Counted from the first letter of the stretch, positions 27,123 through 36,483 are shown. The stretch: 64,000 nt of DNA from Caballeronia hypogeia (GCF_001544875.2 NZ_FCOA02000021.1:1-64000); one strand, 5' to 3'. Notes: generated by a model from the letters alone, not told the origin. A program made the numbers and translations.

Positions 27123-28454
27123 ATGACGACCTTCGTTCATACCGGTGATCCGGCTTTTCGTTTCATTCGATCTTTCAAGGCCGTGGCGATGGCCGCCGCG
27201 TTGAGCCTCGTGCTCGCAGCCTGCGGCGGCGGCGGCGGCAGTGACAGTGCAAGTACGAACGCCGCTTCGGCGTCGGACACCGCGCGCAGCGGCAGCGCGT
27301 CGGCATCGGCGTCGTCGGTTGCGGGCGTCCCTGCAACGGACACCGCATCCACGACCACGCCCGCAGCAGCCGACACGGGAACGTCTAAGTCCACGGCGAG
27401 CACGGCGGTCGTGGGCAACGCCGCGAACGCGCCATCGACGAACACGGGAGCCACGAGCGGCGCATCCACGCCCGCAGCAAGCGCGCCCGATGCGGCGTCC
27501 AGCGTCACCAGCACGCCGATACCCCCGCAGACCGCGCGCCTCTTCTACGGCGTCAACGGCCACAACAACGAGGGCGGAGCGTACGACATCTCCTCCACGG
27601 CGCTGCAGCTTGCGCAGTTGCAGGATCTGGGTGCGAAGTTTTATCGCAACGAGGTGTACAGCCCGGGCACCGCGAACAAGCTCGCGGGCATCGCGCAGAT
27701 CATGGCGGCGGGCGGCGTGACGATCTATCCCGTCATGCTGATGGGCATCGATCTCGTCAACAACGAAGACGAGGCCTACAACGCGGGCTTCGCGCTCGGC
27801 CAGGCGACCGCGAATTCGCGCCGCTACCCATACTACGAAGTCACCAACGAACTCGGATCTGGGGCGCTCGTCGGCAATGTCGATGGCGTCTATCCGCAGC
27901 AATACGACATGGCCAAGTTCAGGATGATGCGCGGCGTCATTCGCGGCATGATCGCGGGCATCAGGTCCGTGGATACATCGGGCAAGATCGTCATGGGCGG
28001 CGAAACGTGGCTGCATTACGGCTTCAACAAAATGCTCGCGCAGGGCATGGAGCCGGATGGCAGCATCGGTCATCCCAAGGTCGACTGGGACATCACCGCG
28101 TGGCACTGGTACTCGGAAATGGGCGACATCACCAACGCGTGCGGTGGCACCGGCTGCCACAACGTGCTCGCCGAGCTGAAGAAGTTCGGCAAGCCCATCT
28201 GGATCAACGAATTCGGCGTGCGTCCGAACTTCGGCACGGATCAGCAGATCGCGGACTATCTCGTCGGCAACCGGATGATGGCGCAGTTCGTCGCGCTCGC
28301 GTCAACCTACGATATCGAATCGATCCAGAGCTACGAGCTCTACGACGATCCGCCGACCGGCGAAGGTCCGTTCGGCTTGCTGAAGAACGACGGCGTCACG
28401 CAAAAACCCGCTTATAGCGCATACAAGAACTTCGTAGCGACCCATCCTATGTGA
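27123..28454 (+). CDS. Clan-A glycoside hydrolase lipoprotein (GH39/PslG-like)
   Basis: This 443-residue protein has a lipoprotein signal (hydrophobic AMAAALSLVL, lipobox LAAC, then polyglycine), a low-complexity Ala/Ser/Thr linker to about residue 135, and a TIM-barrel hydrolase domain. EVTNELGSG contains a likely acid/base Glu and IWINEFGV a likely nucleophile Glu, as in clan A families such as GH39 and GH5. It may trim an extracellular polysaccharide, as PslG does. The Shine-Dalgarno is weak, so the start rests on the signal peptide. It overlaps the convergent ferredoxin gene by 8 bases. Confidence 0.75.
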   Translation: MTTFVHTGDPAFRFIRSFKAVAMAAALSLVLAACGGGGGSDSASTNAASASDTARSGSASASASSVAGVPATDTASTTTPAAADTGTSKSTASTAVVGNAANAPSTNTGATSGASTPAASAPDAASSVTSTPIPPQTARLFYGVNGHNNEGGAYDISSTALQLAQLQDLGAKFYRNEVYSPGTANKLAGIAQIMAAGGVTIYPVMLMGIDLVNNEDEAYNAGFALGQATANSRRYPYYEVTNELGSGALVGNVDGVYPQQYDMAKFRMMRGVIRGMIAGIRSVDTSGKIVMGGETWLHYGFNKMLAQGMEPDGSIGHPKVDWDITAWHWYSEMGDITNACGGTGCHNVLAELKKFGKPIWINEFGVRPNFGTDQQIADYLVGNRMMAQFVALASTYDIESIQSYELYDDPPTGEGPFGLLKNDGVTQKPAYSAYKNFVATHPM

Positions 28455-28779
28455 TGGATTCGTCATCGATCACGACGCGCCCGTCTTCGATTCGAATCGC
28501 GACGCGTTCGAGACGCGCACCGAGACACGGCCCGTCGATGCACTCGCCGTCCTCGAAGCGGAACATCGCGCTGTGATGCGCGCACATGAGCAAGCCGCCG
28601 CCGTAGGTCCAGAACGCGTCCGGCTCGTAGTTGAGCGGAATCGAGAAATGCGGGCAGACGTTGCGATACGCCCACGCTTCATCGCCGCGACGCAGCACGA
28701 GAATCGCGGGCGCGGCTTCATGGCCGCCGCCATCGGGCACCTCGTGCAGCGCGCAGATGGCATGCTTCGACGCGTTCAC
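28447..28779 (-). CDS. Rieske [2Fe-2S] ferredoxin
   Basis: This 110-residue protein has both Rieske motifs, Cys42-x-His44 (NVCPHFSIPL) and Cys66-x-x-His69 (CAHHSAMF), which ligate a 2Fe-2S cluster. Small proteins of this kind carry electrons to oxygenases or protect and reactivate iron dioxygenases. Its ATG overlaps the stop of the hydroxyquinol dioxygenase gene (ATGA). It is the last gene of the hydroquinone operon. Its partner is not proven; no oxygenase large subunit or reductase gene is adjacent. Confidence 0.85.
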   Translation of the reverse strand: MNASKHAICALHEVPDGGGHEAAPAILVLRRGDEAWAYRNVCPHFSIPLNYEPDAFWTYGGGLLMCAHHSAMFRFEDGECIDGPCLGARLERVAIRIEDGRVVIDDESIT

Positions 28780-29600
28780 ATCCGCTCCTTCGCGATCAGC
28801 GTGAAATCGCGCGCGACCTCGAAGCCGCCGTCCTTCGGCACGTAATCGATCACGAGCGAAGGCTTCACGCCGAACACCGCGTCGGACTTCACGTAGGGAT
28901 CGTCGGCGGAATAGAGCGCGGTCGTCAGTGGATCGTAGCCGGACGCGTCTATGCGAAAGTGAATATGCGCCGGACGCATCGGATGACGGCCCGTCGCGAC
29001 CAGCATCTGACCCACTGGTCCGTCCGTCGGAATGGGATAGCTCGTCGGCTTGATCGAATGAAACGCGTACGCGCCCCGTGCATTCGTGCGGAATCGACCG
29101 CGCAGGTTGCCTTCCGGCTGCTCCGGGTCCTGGCCTTCATACATACCATTCGGCGCGGTCTGCCACACTTCGATCAGCGCGCCTTCGACCGCCTCGCCAT
29201 TCACGCCGCGCACGACGCCATGAAAGAACGTGGGCTCGCCGTCGCTTTGCGCGATGTTCGCGCCGAACGCCGACTCCCTCACGCCGTCGCGCCAGAACGG
29301 TCCGAGCAGGCTGCTTTCGGTAGCCGCATCGTCGTGATGCCGGTTGATGTCGTCGAGCACGATGGAAAGCCCGAGCGTATCCGACAGCAAGATGAACTCC
29401 TGCCGGATGCCATCGCACTTCTTGCCGGTGGCGGTCAGAAACTCGATGCCGCGCCGCCATTCATCGTGCGTCAGATTCACTTCGCGCGCGAACGCGTGAA
29501 GATGGCGCACGAGCGCGGTGAGCACGTCCTTCGTGCGCGCATCGGCGCAATCGCCGAAGGATTCGGTCACGGATTGCGTAAGAGACTCGTTCATCTTCAT
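28776..29600 (-). CDS. Hydroxyquinol 1,2-dioxygenase (intradiol)
   Basis: This 274-residue protein is an intradiol ring-cleavage dioxygenase with the expected Fe(III) ligands Tyr154 (NGMYEGQ), Tyr188 (TSYPIPTDGPVG), His212 and His214 (RPAHIHFRI). The N-terminal helical domain and the neighbouring maleylacetate reductase gene point to hydroxyquinol (1,2,4-trihydroxybenzene) rather than catechol as substrate, giving maleylacetate. An in-frame ATG two codons later (29594) is an alternative start. Six bases separate it from the reductase gene. Confidence 0.88.
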   Translation of the reverse strand: MKMNESLTQSVTESFGDCADARTKDVLTALVRHLHAFAREVNLTHDEWRRGIEFLTATGKKCDGIRQEFILLSDTLGLSIVLDDINRHHDDAATESSLLGPFWRDGVRESAFGANIAQSDGEPTFFHGVVRGVNGEAVEGALIEVWQTAPNGMYEGQDPEQPEGNLRGRFRTNARGAYAFHSIKPTSYPIPTDGPVGQMLVATGRHPMRPAHIHFRIDASGYDPLTTALYSADDPYVKSDAVFGVKPSLVIDYVPKDGGFEVARDFTLIAKERM

Positions 29601-29605
29601 CGCTC

Positions 29606-30664
29606 TCAGTTGGGGCTACGGCCTTCGTATGCGGCTTCGAGCAGCGCACGCAACGGCGCGCGCTCGATCGGACGCGGATTCCAGTACGGGCTTTTCAACG
29701 CGACATCCACCGCGATATCGATATCGCTCTCCTTCATGCCGATGTCCTTTAGCGCCGTGGGCGCGCCGTTCTTGCGCGCGAGCTCGAACGCGCCTTGCGC
29801 CGCATCGTCGGACCCGAGCGCGCGTGCGATTCGTTGCATCGCTTCAGGCGCGGCCTCGCGGTTATACGCAAGCGCGTGCGGCAAAACGATGGTGTGCGTT
29901 TCCGCATGCGGCAGATTGAAGGTGCCGCCGAGCGTGTGACACAGCTTGTGATGCAGCGCCATGCCGACGCTGCCCAGCACCGCGCCGCATAGCCACGCGC
30001 CATACAGGCACTCGCTTCTCGCTTCGAGATCGACGGGGCACGCGCTCACTCTTCCGACGCCCTCCGCCAGCGCGCGGATGCCTTCCTCCGCCATCAGGCT
30101 CACAACGGGATTCGCGTCCTGCGCATACAAGCCTTCCGCCGCGTGCGCGATCGCGTTGATGCCGCTCGTCACCGACAGCGCGGCGGGCAAGCTGATCGTG
30201 AGCTCCGGGTCGTAGATCACGGTCTTCGGCAACACGCGCATGTCGCGGCCCGTCTTCTTCAGGCCCGCTTCGGTGAGGCCGTAGATGGGCGTCATCTCCG
30301 AGCCGGCGTAAGTGGTGGGCACGGCGAGTATCGGCAGCGACGATGTCAGCGCGATGGCCTTGCCGAGACCGGTCGTCGATCCGCCACCGATGGCGATCGC
30401 GCAATCCGCGCCGATGCGTTCCGCATAGTCGCGCGCCTCGCGTGCGGTTTCGACGGGCACATGCATCACCGCTTTCGCAAACACGCCCGCCGCGCGCAGC
30501 CCGATGCGTTCGGCGAGCGCTTCAGCCTGGTCGCGCTGTTGCGGCGTTGCGAGGATGAGTGCGCGTTGCGCGCCCAGAAGATCGATTTCGCGTTCGAGAT
30601 GTTCGATGCTCCCCGCACCGAACACCACACGCGACGGCATGCCCTGATAGACGAACGATTGCAT
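29606..30664 (-). CDS. Maleylacetate reductase
   Basis: This 352-residue protein is an iron-alcohol-dehydrogenase-fold enzyme with AIGGGSTTGLGKAIAL (nucleotide-binding) and VPTTYAGSEMTPIYG, signatures of maleylacetate reductases. It reduces maleylacetate to 3-oxoadipate with NAD(P)H, the step where hydroquinone and hydroxyquinol pathways meet central metabolism. The start at 30664 leaves a 23-base gap to the aldehyde dehydrogenase gene. Confidence 0.92.
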   Translation of the reverse strand: MQSFVYQGMPSRVVFGAGSIEHLEREIDLLGAQRALILATPQQRDQAEALAERIGLRAAGVFAKAVMHVPVETAREARDYAERIGADCAIAIGGGSTTGLGKAIALTSSLPILAVPTTYAGSEMTPIYGLTEAGLKKTGRDMRVLPKTVIYDPELTISLPAALSVTSGINAIAHAAEGLYAQDANPVVSLMAEEGIRALAEGVGRVSACPVDLEARSECLYGAWLCGAVLGSVGMALHHKLCHTLGGTFNLPHAETHTIVLPHALAYNREAAPEAMQRIARALGSDDAAQGAFELARKNGAPTALKDIGMKESDIDIAVDVALKSPYWNPRPIERAPLRALLEAAYEGRSPN

Positions 30665-30687
30665 GGTTTTGTATGCGCTTGACGCGC

Positions 30688-32151
30688 TCAGCGTGGATAG
30701 TAAGGCGGAATGTTGGCGTCGACGTTCACCCACACCGACTTGGCCTGAGTATATTCGCGCATCACTTCGAAGCCCATTTCGCGGCCATAACCGCTCGCGC
30801 CGACGCCACCGAACGGCGAGCCCGGACTCACGCGCTTGTAGCAGTTGATCCACACCATGCCGCTCTTCAGTTGCCGCGCGAAGAGATGCGCGCGTTGCAG
30901 GTCGCGCGTCCAGAGTCCCGCGCCGAGGCCGTATTCCGTGCCGTTGGCGATCGCGAGTCCTTCCTCATCGCTCTTGAACGTGCTGACCGTGACGAACGGA
31001 CCGAACACTTCTTCCTGCGCGACGCGATCGGTCGGCTTTGCCTGCACGATGGTCGGCTCGACATAGCAACCCTTCGCGAGCGCGGCGGCATCCGGCGCCT
31101 TGCCGCCCGAGAGCACGCGTCCGCCCTGCTCGCGCGCGATATCGACATACGAGAGCACGCGATCGCGATGCATCTGCGACGTGAGCGGCCCCATCTCCGT
31201 CGAAGGATCGAGCGGATCGCCGATGCGGATCGAGCGCGCGAGCGACGTGAAGCGCTCCAGCAGATCATCGGCGATGGATTCATGCACGATCAATCGCGAT
31301 GCCGCGATGCACGCCTGCCCCTGGTTATGGAAGATGCCGAACGCGGAGCCTTGCACGACGGCGTCGAGATTGGCGTCGCTGAACACGACGTTCGCGCCCT
31401 TGCCGCCAAGCTCGAGCTGAACCTTCTTCAGATTGCCGCTCGATGCCTGCACGATCTTGCGCCCCACCGCCGTCGATCCGGTGAACGCGACCTTGCCGAT
31501 CTCCGGATGCTCCGCGATGTATTGCCCGGCCACATGCCCCAGTCCCGGCAGCACGTTCACCACGCCCGGAGGAAAGCCGACCTCCGCCATCAGTTCGGCA
31601 ATCGCGAGGCTCGATAACGGCGTGAGTTCGGCGGGCTTCATGATGACGCAGTTGCCCGCCGCGAGCGCTGGCGCCATTTTCCAGCTCGTGAACATCAGCG
31701 GAAAATTCCACGGCACCACTTGCCCGACGACGCCCACCGGCTCGCGCGTCAGATAGTTCAAAAAGCCCGCTTCGACCGGAATCACCGAGCCTTCGAACTT
31801 GTCGGCCATGCCGCCGAAATAGCGGAACGTCGCGGCGGTGCGCGGCACGTCGAGATTGCGCGTGTCGCGAACCGGATGACCCGTGTCCATCGATTCGAGG
31901 CGCGCGAGCCGGTCGGCGTTCGCTTCGATCGCATCTGCGAGCTTGAGCAGCAGGCGTCCGCGATCCGCGGCCGCCATCGCGCTCCAGGCGGGAAATGCCT
32001 TTTTCGCGGCCGCCACCGCGCGGTCGATATCCTCGCGGCCGGCCATCGAGACTTGCGCAATCTCGCTGTTGTCGTGCGGATTCAGGGTCGCGAGCGTTTC
32101 GCCGGACAGGGCGGGCACGAAGCGGCCGTCGATGAAGAGTTGCGTTTGCAT
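30688..32151 (-). CDS. Aldehyde dehydrogenase, probable 4-hydroxymuconic semialdehyde dehydrogenase
   Basis: This 487-residue NAD(P)-dependent aldehyde dehydrogenase has PWNFPLMFTSWKMAPALAAG, FTGSTAVGRKI, the general base Glu in LELGGKGANVV and the catalytic Cys in GQACIAASR. It sits directly between the hydroquinone dioxygenase and maleylacetate reductase genes. By comparison with the Pseudomonas hap cluster it should oxidise 4-hydroxymuconic semialdehyde to maleylacetate. The family alone does not fix the substrate; the context does most of the work. Confidence 0.88.
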   Translation of the reverse strand: MQTQLFIDGRFVPALSGETLATLNPHDNSEIAQVSMAGREDIDRAVAAAKKAFPAWSAMAAADRGRLLLKLADAIEANADRLARLESMDTGHPVRDTRNLDVPRTAATFRYFGGMADKFEGSVIPVEAGFLNYLTREPVGVVGQVVPWNFPLMFTSWKMAPALAAGNCVIMKPAELTPLSSLAIAELMAEVGFPPGVVNVLPGLGHVAGQYIAEHPEIGKVAFTGSTAVGRKIVQASSGNLKKVQLELGGKGANVVFSDANLDAVVQGSAFGIFHNQGQACIAASRLIVHESIADDLLERFTSLARSIRIGDPLDPSTEMGPLTSQMHRDRVLSYVDIAREQGGRVLSGGKAPDAAALAKGCYVEPTIVQAKPTDRVAQEEVFGPFVTVSTFKSDEEGLAIANGTEYGLGAGLWTRDLQRAHLFARQLKSGMVWINCYKRVSPGSPFGGVGASGYGREMGFEVMREYTQAKSVWVNVDANIPPYYPR

Positions 32152-32239
32152 GTCTTGCTCGTGTCGAAGATTGAAGACGAAGCCCTCCCCGCGACGCCTG
32201 TGTGCAAGGCGCCGTCGTGAAGCGGCACAACGTGAAGGT

Positions 32240-33235
32240 TTAGAACGCGACCGGATACGGCGGCAGCTCACCGCTTTCGTAGCGCTTCGGCAAATCGGGC
32301 GTGGCGTTCTCCCAGACGAGCAGCATCGAGCGCTTCTGCGAGTAGCCCTTGTGGCGAATGTCGGCGGGCATCGCGGCGATATCGCCGGCGTTCATCGTGA
32401 TGCGCGCGCGCGGCTCGCCGGTGTCCTTGTCGGCCACGTCCCAGATGATCTGATCCGACAGTTGCAGGAACCATTCGACGCGATCGTTGCCATGAAAAAC
32501 CGGCAGCACGAATTCTTCAGTGGTCGGGCAGAAGAGGCTTTGCTTGCACACGGACGTCACCGACGGATTCCACGTCACGTCCGAGCGCGACAGATATTTG
32601 AAGAGGCTGAACGCGTGCAACTGGCCTTCGAATCCAGGCTCCGCGTGAATCTCGGGTTCGTCCTGCGATACATCCGCGAACTGGCGATTCACCGGCAAGT
32701 CGTCGCGCAGCGGCGAGTCGCCTTCGAGGCCCGGCATGCGCTTCGTCGCGATGCGAATGCGGTCGATCGCCGCGATGTTGTCGCCGTGCTTCGCGCCGAA
32801 TGCCGAGCCGGTTTCCTCGGGCGCCGCGAACGGATCGAAGCCTTCGTTGACCCAGTCCTTCAGGATCGCCTTGAAGGTCGCCATGATGACCGGCGTTTCG
32901 AACTGCTGCGTGTAATCGACGCCGGCATCGCGGAAGCTCGCGTTATAGGCGCCCGCATACATGTCGACCTTGCCGTAATGATTGCGCGTGCCGATCACTT
33001 CGTCGAAATTGACCCAGCCGTAGAAGAAGCCCCACGCGACGTCGCGCATCATCGCGCGCAGGAAGTCGTCGGCGTGCATCTGATGCGAGCGCGTCTGGCC
33101 TTGCGCCGGCCACTTGACGGTGACGAAGTACGCGTCGCGGCTGAATTCGAAATCGCCGAGCTTGAAGGTGCGATAGCCGGTGGTCGCGTCGGGGTCGGTG
33201 GCAACGACGCTTTGCAGGAATGCGGCCTGATCCAT
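32240..33235 (-). CDS. hapD: Hydroquinone 1,2-dioxygenase, large subunit
   Basis: This 331-residue protein is about the size of the 38-kDa subunit of the two-component Fe(II) hydroquinone dioxygenase (HapCD). I recognise it from size, gene order and partner rather than from a textbook motif. The enzyme opens hydroquinone between C1 and C2 to 4-hydroxymuconic semialdehyde. The run RITMNAGDIAAMPADIRHKGYS near the C-terminus looks like a cupin segment. GGAGCACACC precedes the ATG at 33235; the small-subunit gene lies 35 bases upstream. Confidence 0.8.
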   Translation of the reverse strand: MDQAAFLQSVVATDPDATTGYRTFKLGDFEFSRDAYFVTVKWPAQGQTRSHQMHADDFLRAMMRDVAWGFFYGWVNFDEVIGTRNHYGKVDMYAGAYNASFRDAGVDYTQQFETPVIMATFKAILKDWVNEGFDPFAAPEETGSAFGAKHGDNIAAIDRIRIATKRMPGLEGDSPLRDDLPVNRQFADVSQDEPEIHAEPGFEGQLHAFSLFKYLSRSDVTWNPSVTSVCKQSLFCPTTEEFVLPVFHGNDRVEWFLQLSDQIIWDVADKDTGEPRARITMNAGDIAAMPADIRHKGYSQKRSMLLVWENATPDLPKRYESGELPPYPVAF

Positions 33236-33270
33236 GATGGTGTGCTCCGTAGTCTGGAAGTAGGTGATGT

Positions 33271-33762
33271 TCAGTGGATGCAGATATCGGCCCATTTCTC
33301 GACTGACGCCGCACCGGCGATCGTCTGCACGAGCAGCACGCCAGTCTTGCGCGCTTCGAAGCGGTACGCCGCGCCTGCCGGAAGCAATGCCTGATGACCA
33401 CGACGCAGACGCACGAAGCCCATCTTCTGACCCGACGGCTCGCCTTCGAGGATCACCGTGCCTTCCGTCTGTTCGCCGACGAGCGGGCCATCGGAGGGCT
33501 TGATGAAGTGCACGTCGATTTCGCCGTCGAGCGCGACCACGAATTCATCGTGCGAGGCGCTGAACCACGACGACACGCCTTCCGCGCGAAGCGTCTCGAT
33601 CACGTACTTGAGGTTCTTGCCGACCACTACTTTTTCATACGGCGCCGAATGGCTCGCCACTTCGAACACGTTGGACATCACATAGTGTTCAGCACGTCCC
33701 TTGATGATTTCAATGCTGCCTTTGCGATAGTTCTCGAGGCTGCCGAGTTGAGTCTGTTGCAT
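33271..33762 (-). CDS. hapC: Hydroquinone 1,2-dioxygenase, small subunit
   Basis: This 163-residue cupin-like protein fits the 19-kDa HapC subunit. The fold shows in SHDEFVVALDGEIDVHFI (cupin motif with His and Glu) and RRGHQALLPAGAAYRFEA. It pairs with the large subunit encoded next. Three in-frame ATGs lie close together (33786, 33774, 33762); I choose 33762 because GGAGACAGAC stands just before it. Confidence 0.8.
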   Translation of the reverse strand: MQQTQLGSLENYRKGSIEIIKGRAEHYVMSNVFEVASHSAPYEKVVVGKNLKYVIETLRAEGVSSWFSASHDEFVVALDGEIDVHFIKPSDGPLVGEQTEGTVILEGEPSGQKMGFVRLRRGHQALLPAGAAYRFEARKTGVLLVQTIAGAASVEKWADICIH

Positions 33763-33899
33763 GTCTGTCTCCATGTCTGCGTTCACGTTCGCGGTGTCGC
33801 GTCGGAATCAAGATTAGGGCTGCGAGGGTCGCGTGGCAATGAATCGAGGTTCGCGTTTTCCGAACGTCGCGTGCTCGATCGCGACCCTAGGGAAAGTAC

Positions 33900-34358
33900 T
33901 TAGTTTTGCGCGTGTTTTTGCGCGTTTTCTTTCGCCAGCCACGGATAGCGTTGCGTGTCCGCGCCTTCGTAGTCGGGGTCGAGATAGATGAAACAGCGCT
34001 GGATCTTGAAGTCGCGAATTTCGAAGACATCGGTCCAGCGGCCCGCATGCGTGACGCCCGCGCGCCACTCCACACCGCGCTTCGTCGCGCCGTAGCTCGT
34101 GCCTTCGACGACCACGGTGTCGCCCTGCTGGATCACGTTGAGATACGCGAGATCGTGCTTGAACTTCGCGACGATCGAGCCCAGGTCCGCGAAGAGTTTC
34201 TCGAAGGCCGCGCGGCCTGTCGCGATGCCCCACTTCGGGAAATAGACTTCGGCGTGGTCGTCGAACAGATCGAAGAAGGATTCGCCGCGGTCGAGTCTGC
34301 GCAGATATTCGAGCGCGATGATCTTGCGCTGTTCGTCGGTCATCGTGATGGGGTTCAT
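33900..34358 (-). CDS. NTF2-fold (SnoaL/ketosteroid-isomerase-like) protein
   Basis: This 152-residue protein has the NTF2-like cone fold pattern (FFDLFDDHAEVYFPKWGIATGRAAFEKLFADLG, then a beta sheet ending FEIRDFKIQRCFIYLDPD). The fold includes ketosteroid isomerases, SnoaL-type cyclases and small dehydratases. AGGAGACCAAC precedes the ATG. It sits inside the hydroquinone operon between a cytochrome c and the dioxygenase genes, 137 bases ahead of hapC, and has no signal peptide. Function unproven; an isomerase acting on a cyclic ketone precursor is conceivable. Confidence 0.78.
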   Translation of the reverse strand: MNPITMTDEQRKIIALEYLRRLDRGESFFDLFDDHAEVYFPKWGIATGRAAFEKLFADLGSIVAKFKHDLAYLNVIQQGDTVVVEGTSYGATKRGVEWRAGVTHAGRWTDVFEIRDFKIQRCFIYLDPDYEGADTQRYPWLAKENAQKHAQN

Positions 34359-34387
34359 GTTGGTCTCCTGAGGTTCAGCCGTTCAAT

Positions 34388-34765
34388 TCAATGCAGTGTG
34401 CGCAGATAGGCGATGATCTTCTGACGTCTCGCTTCATCGCCTTCGAAATAGGTCATCGCGTTGCCGGGCGCGACGGATTGCGTGTCGGTGAGCCACGCAT
34501 CGAGAAGCTTTTCGTCCCATACCTTGCCCGTCGCGGCCGCCTTCATGCCCGCCGAGTACTTGAAGCCCGACTCGGATGCCAGTGGCCTGCCGATGATCCC
34601 GAAGAGGTTCGGCCCCTGCCCGTTCGGCTCGCCTTTGCCGAAGGTGTGGCACACCGCGCAGTTGTTGGTCGTGAGCTTCTTCCCGAGTTCGACGGGATCC
34701 TGTTGGGCGTGCGCCGCGCCGGTCACGAAAGCAAGCATTGCGACCAACTTTGTCATGCGAATCAT
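34388..34765 (-). CDS. Periplasmic class I cytochrome c
   Basis: This 125-residue protein has a Sec signal (residues 1-20, ending AAHA) and a single haem motif C36-A-V-C39-H40; Met101 or a nearby Met in APGNAMTYF is the probable axial ligand. NLFGIIGR and KYSAGM resemble mitochondrial-type cytochrome c. GGAGGTCAAGC precedes the ATG. Its start overlaps the stop of the flavoprotein gene (ATGA), so it is the likely electron acceptor of that enzyme. Confidence 0.9.
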   Translation of the reverse strand: MIRMTKLVAMLAFVTGAAHAQQDPVELGKKLTTNNCAVCHTFGKGEPNGQGPNLFGIIGRPLASESGFKYSAGMKAAATGKVWDEKLLDAWLTDTQSVAPGNAMTYFEGDEARRQKIIAYLRTLH

Positions 34766-36483
34766 GCTTGACCTCCATTGGCGGATCGCGCCGCGCGATA
34801 AGCAAACGCGATGATCGGCCCGAGCGTGCCGCCGCCCGCCCAGTAGGCCCGCGCGGATGCCGACGCCACGCAATTGCCCACGCCGTACAGACCCTTGATC
34901 GGCGTGCCACGCGTGTCGAGCACTTGTCCGTGTGAGTTCGTTTTCGGACCGCCCTTGGTATCGAGATTGCCGGCGACGATCAGCGCCGCGTAATACGGTC
35001 CCTTCGCCGCAAACGGATACATCGTCTCGTTCTTCTGATCCGCTTTCTTGCTTACCGGCCCGTTGAACAGTTTCTCGACGATGCGCTCGCCACGATGAAA
35101 GTCCTGATCGACGCCCGTCTTCGCGAAGCCGTTGAAGCGCTTGATGGTCGCGTCGAGATTGCGCGTGAAGTCATCGGAGAGATTGGCGCTGCCGAGCGCG
35201 CTCTGGTACTTCGTCATGCGTTCGCGGATCGCGCTCGCCAGTTCCGCGAGCGTATTGCCGCGAAGCACATGCCGGTCGTTCGATCCCTTCGGCACGATGA
35301 GACTGCCGTAGTCATCGCTCGCGCAATGGTCCTGCGCCTGCTGATCCCAGATGGAGATGAGCGTGAGATTCGGATACTCGCCCTTCGCGCCGTCCCATTG
35401 CGAGAAGGTCGCGCAGACCTCGTTGTACGCGAGCTTTTCGTTGACCACGCGCTTGCCGTACTTGTTCACGTAGATCATGGAGTCGCCCGTCGGCGTGAAG
35501 ATGCCGGAGAGCGAGCCATCCTTCGCAATGGCCTTGTCGAGCGAGATGGGCGCCATCCACGAGTAGTTCATGTTGCGCAACTGCACGTCCAGCGCGCTGG
35601 AAATGCGCACGAAATCGCCTTCGTTCGTGGGCGCGGCGCAGCCGCCGTAGACCGCGCCGTGCAGGAAGTTCTTGCGCAACTCGGGGTCGTGCGTGAAACC
35701 GCCCGTCGCGAACATCACCGCTTTCTTCGCCCGCACGCGATACAGCGTGCCCTCTTCCGTCAGCGCTTCTACGCCGATCACCGCGCCCGCTTCATCGACC
35801 AGCACCTTCTGCACGCGATAGCCCGTCTTGATGTCGATGCCGTCGCGTCGCGCCGCCGCGCTCATGGTGCGGATCGCGACGCGCCCGCCATCGGACATGC
35901 TCGGCAAGCCCTCTTTCGGAAACAGCACGCGGCCGCGCGGCGCCTTGTCTTCGGGAAGCTCGGCCCAATAGTCCGGCACCGCCGCCTCATGCCGGTACAC
36001 CAGCGCGCCCTTGCTCGCGAGCAGTTCGGCGGCAGGCGAGGCGCTGTCGTAGATCGCCTCGCACATCTCGTACTCCCAGTCGGAGAGGCCGAGCTTCGGC
36101 AAGCTCGGGTCGTATTGCTCGGGCCGCGACAGACGCGCGACGTAGCGCATGTAGTCCGCTTTCGGATCGGCGATGCCGGCGCGACGCATCGGTTCGTTGT
36201 TCGGCACCCAGTACCAGAACGCGGCCTTGGCCGCCGTGCCGCCGACGCTGCCGGCCTTCTCCAGAATCGCGACGCGATTGCCGAGCCAGCGCGAGAACAG
36301 CGCGCATGGCAATCCGCCGCCGCCACCGCCGCACACGACGATGTCGTACTCCGCGTCGAACTTGATATCGCTCGCGGCGCGCGCCGTCAGCGACACCGCG
36401 CCGAATGCGGCTGCCGCCGTGCCCGCGCCCGCTGCCTTGATGAAGTTGCGCCGCGAAGCGGTAGGTTGAATCGTCTCGCTCAT
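34762..36483 (-). CDS. Tat-exported FAD dehydrogenase (KstD/fumarate-reductase flavoprotein family)
   Basis: This 573-residue flavoprotein starts with a Tat signal (SRRNFIKAAG) and an FAD-binding motif (DIVVCGGGGGGLPCALF), and ends GLYGVGNCVASASARAYWAGGGTLGP, as in 3-ketosteroid dehydrogenases and related FAD-binding-2 enzymes, which introduce double bases next to a ketone (double bonds). Export and a co-encoded cytochrome c point to a periplasmic dehydrogenase. In this operon it may oxidise a cyclohexanone-like or quinol-like precursor towards hydroquinone; this is inference. The start at 36483 follows GGAGACGAAC. Confidence 0.85.
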   Translation of the reverse strand: MSETIQPTASRRNFIKAAGAGTAAAAFGAVSLTARAASDIKFDAEYDIVVCGGGGGGLPCALFSRWLGNRVAILEKAGSVGGTAAKAAFWYWVPNNEPMRRAGIADPKADYMRYVARLSRPEQYDPSLPKLGLSDWEYEMCEAIYDSASPAAELLASKGALVYRHEAAVPDYWAELPEDKAPRGRVLFPKEGLPSMSDGGRVAIRTMSAAARRDGIDIKTGYRVQKVLVDEAGAVIGVEALTEEGTLYRVRAKKAVMFATGGFTHDPELRKNFLHGAVYGGCAAPTNEGDFVRISSALDVQLRNMNYSWMAPISLDKAIAKDGSLSGIFTPTGDSMIYVNKYGKRVVNEKLAYNEVCATFSQWDGAKGEYPNLTLISIWDQQAQDHCASDDYGSLIVPKGSNDRHVLRGNTLAELASAIRERMTKYQSALGSANLSDDFTRNLDATIKRFNGFAKTGVDQDFHRGERIVEKLFNGPVSKKADQKNETMYPFAAKGPYYAALIVAGNLDTKGGPKTNSHGQVLDTRGTPIKGLYGVGNCVASASARAYWAGGGTLGPIIAFAYRAARSANGGQA

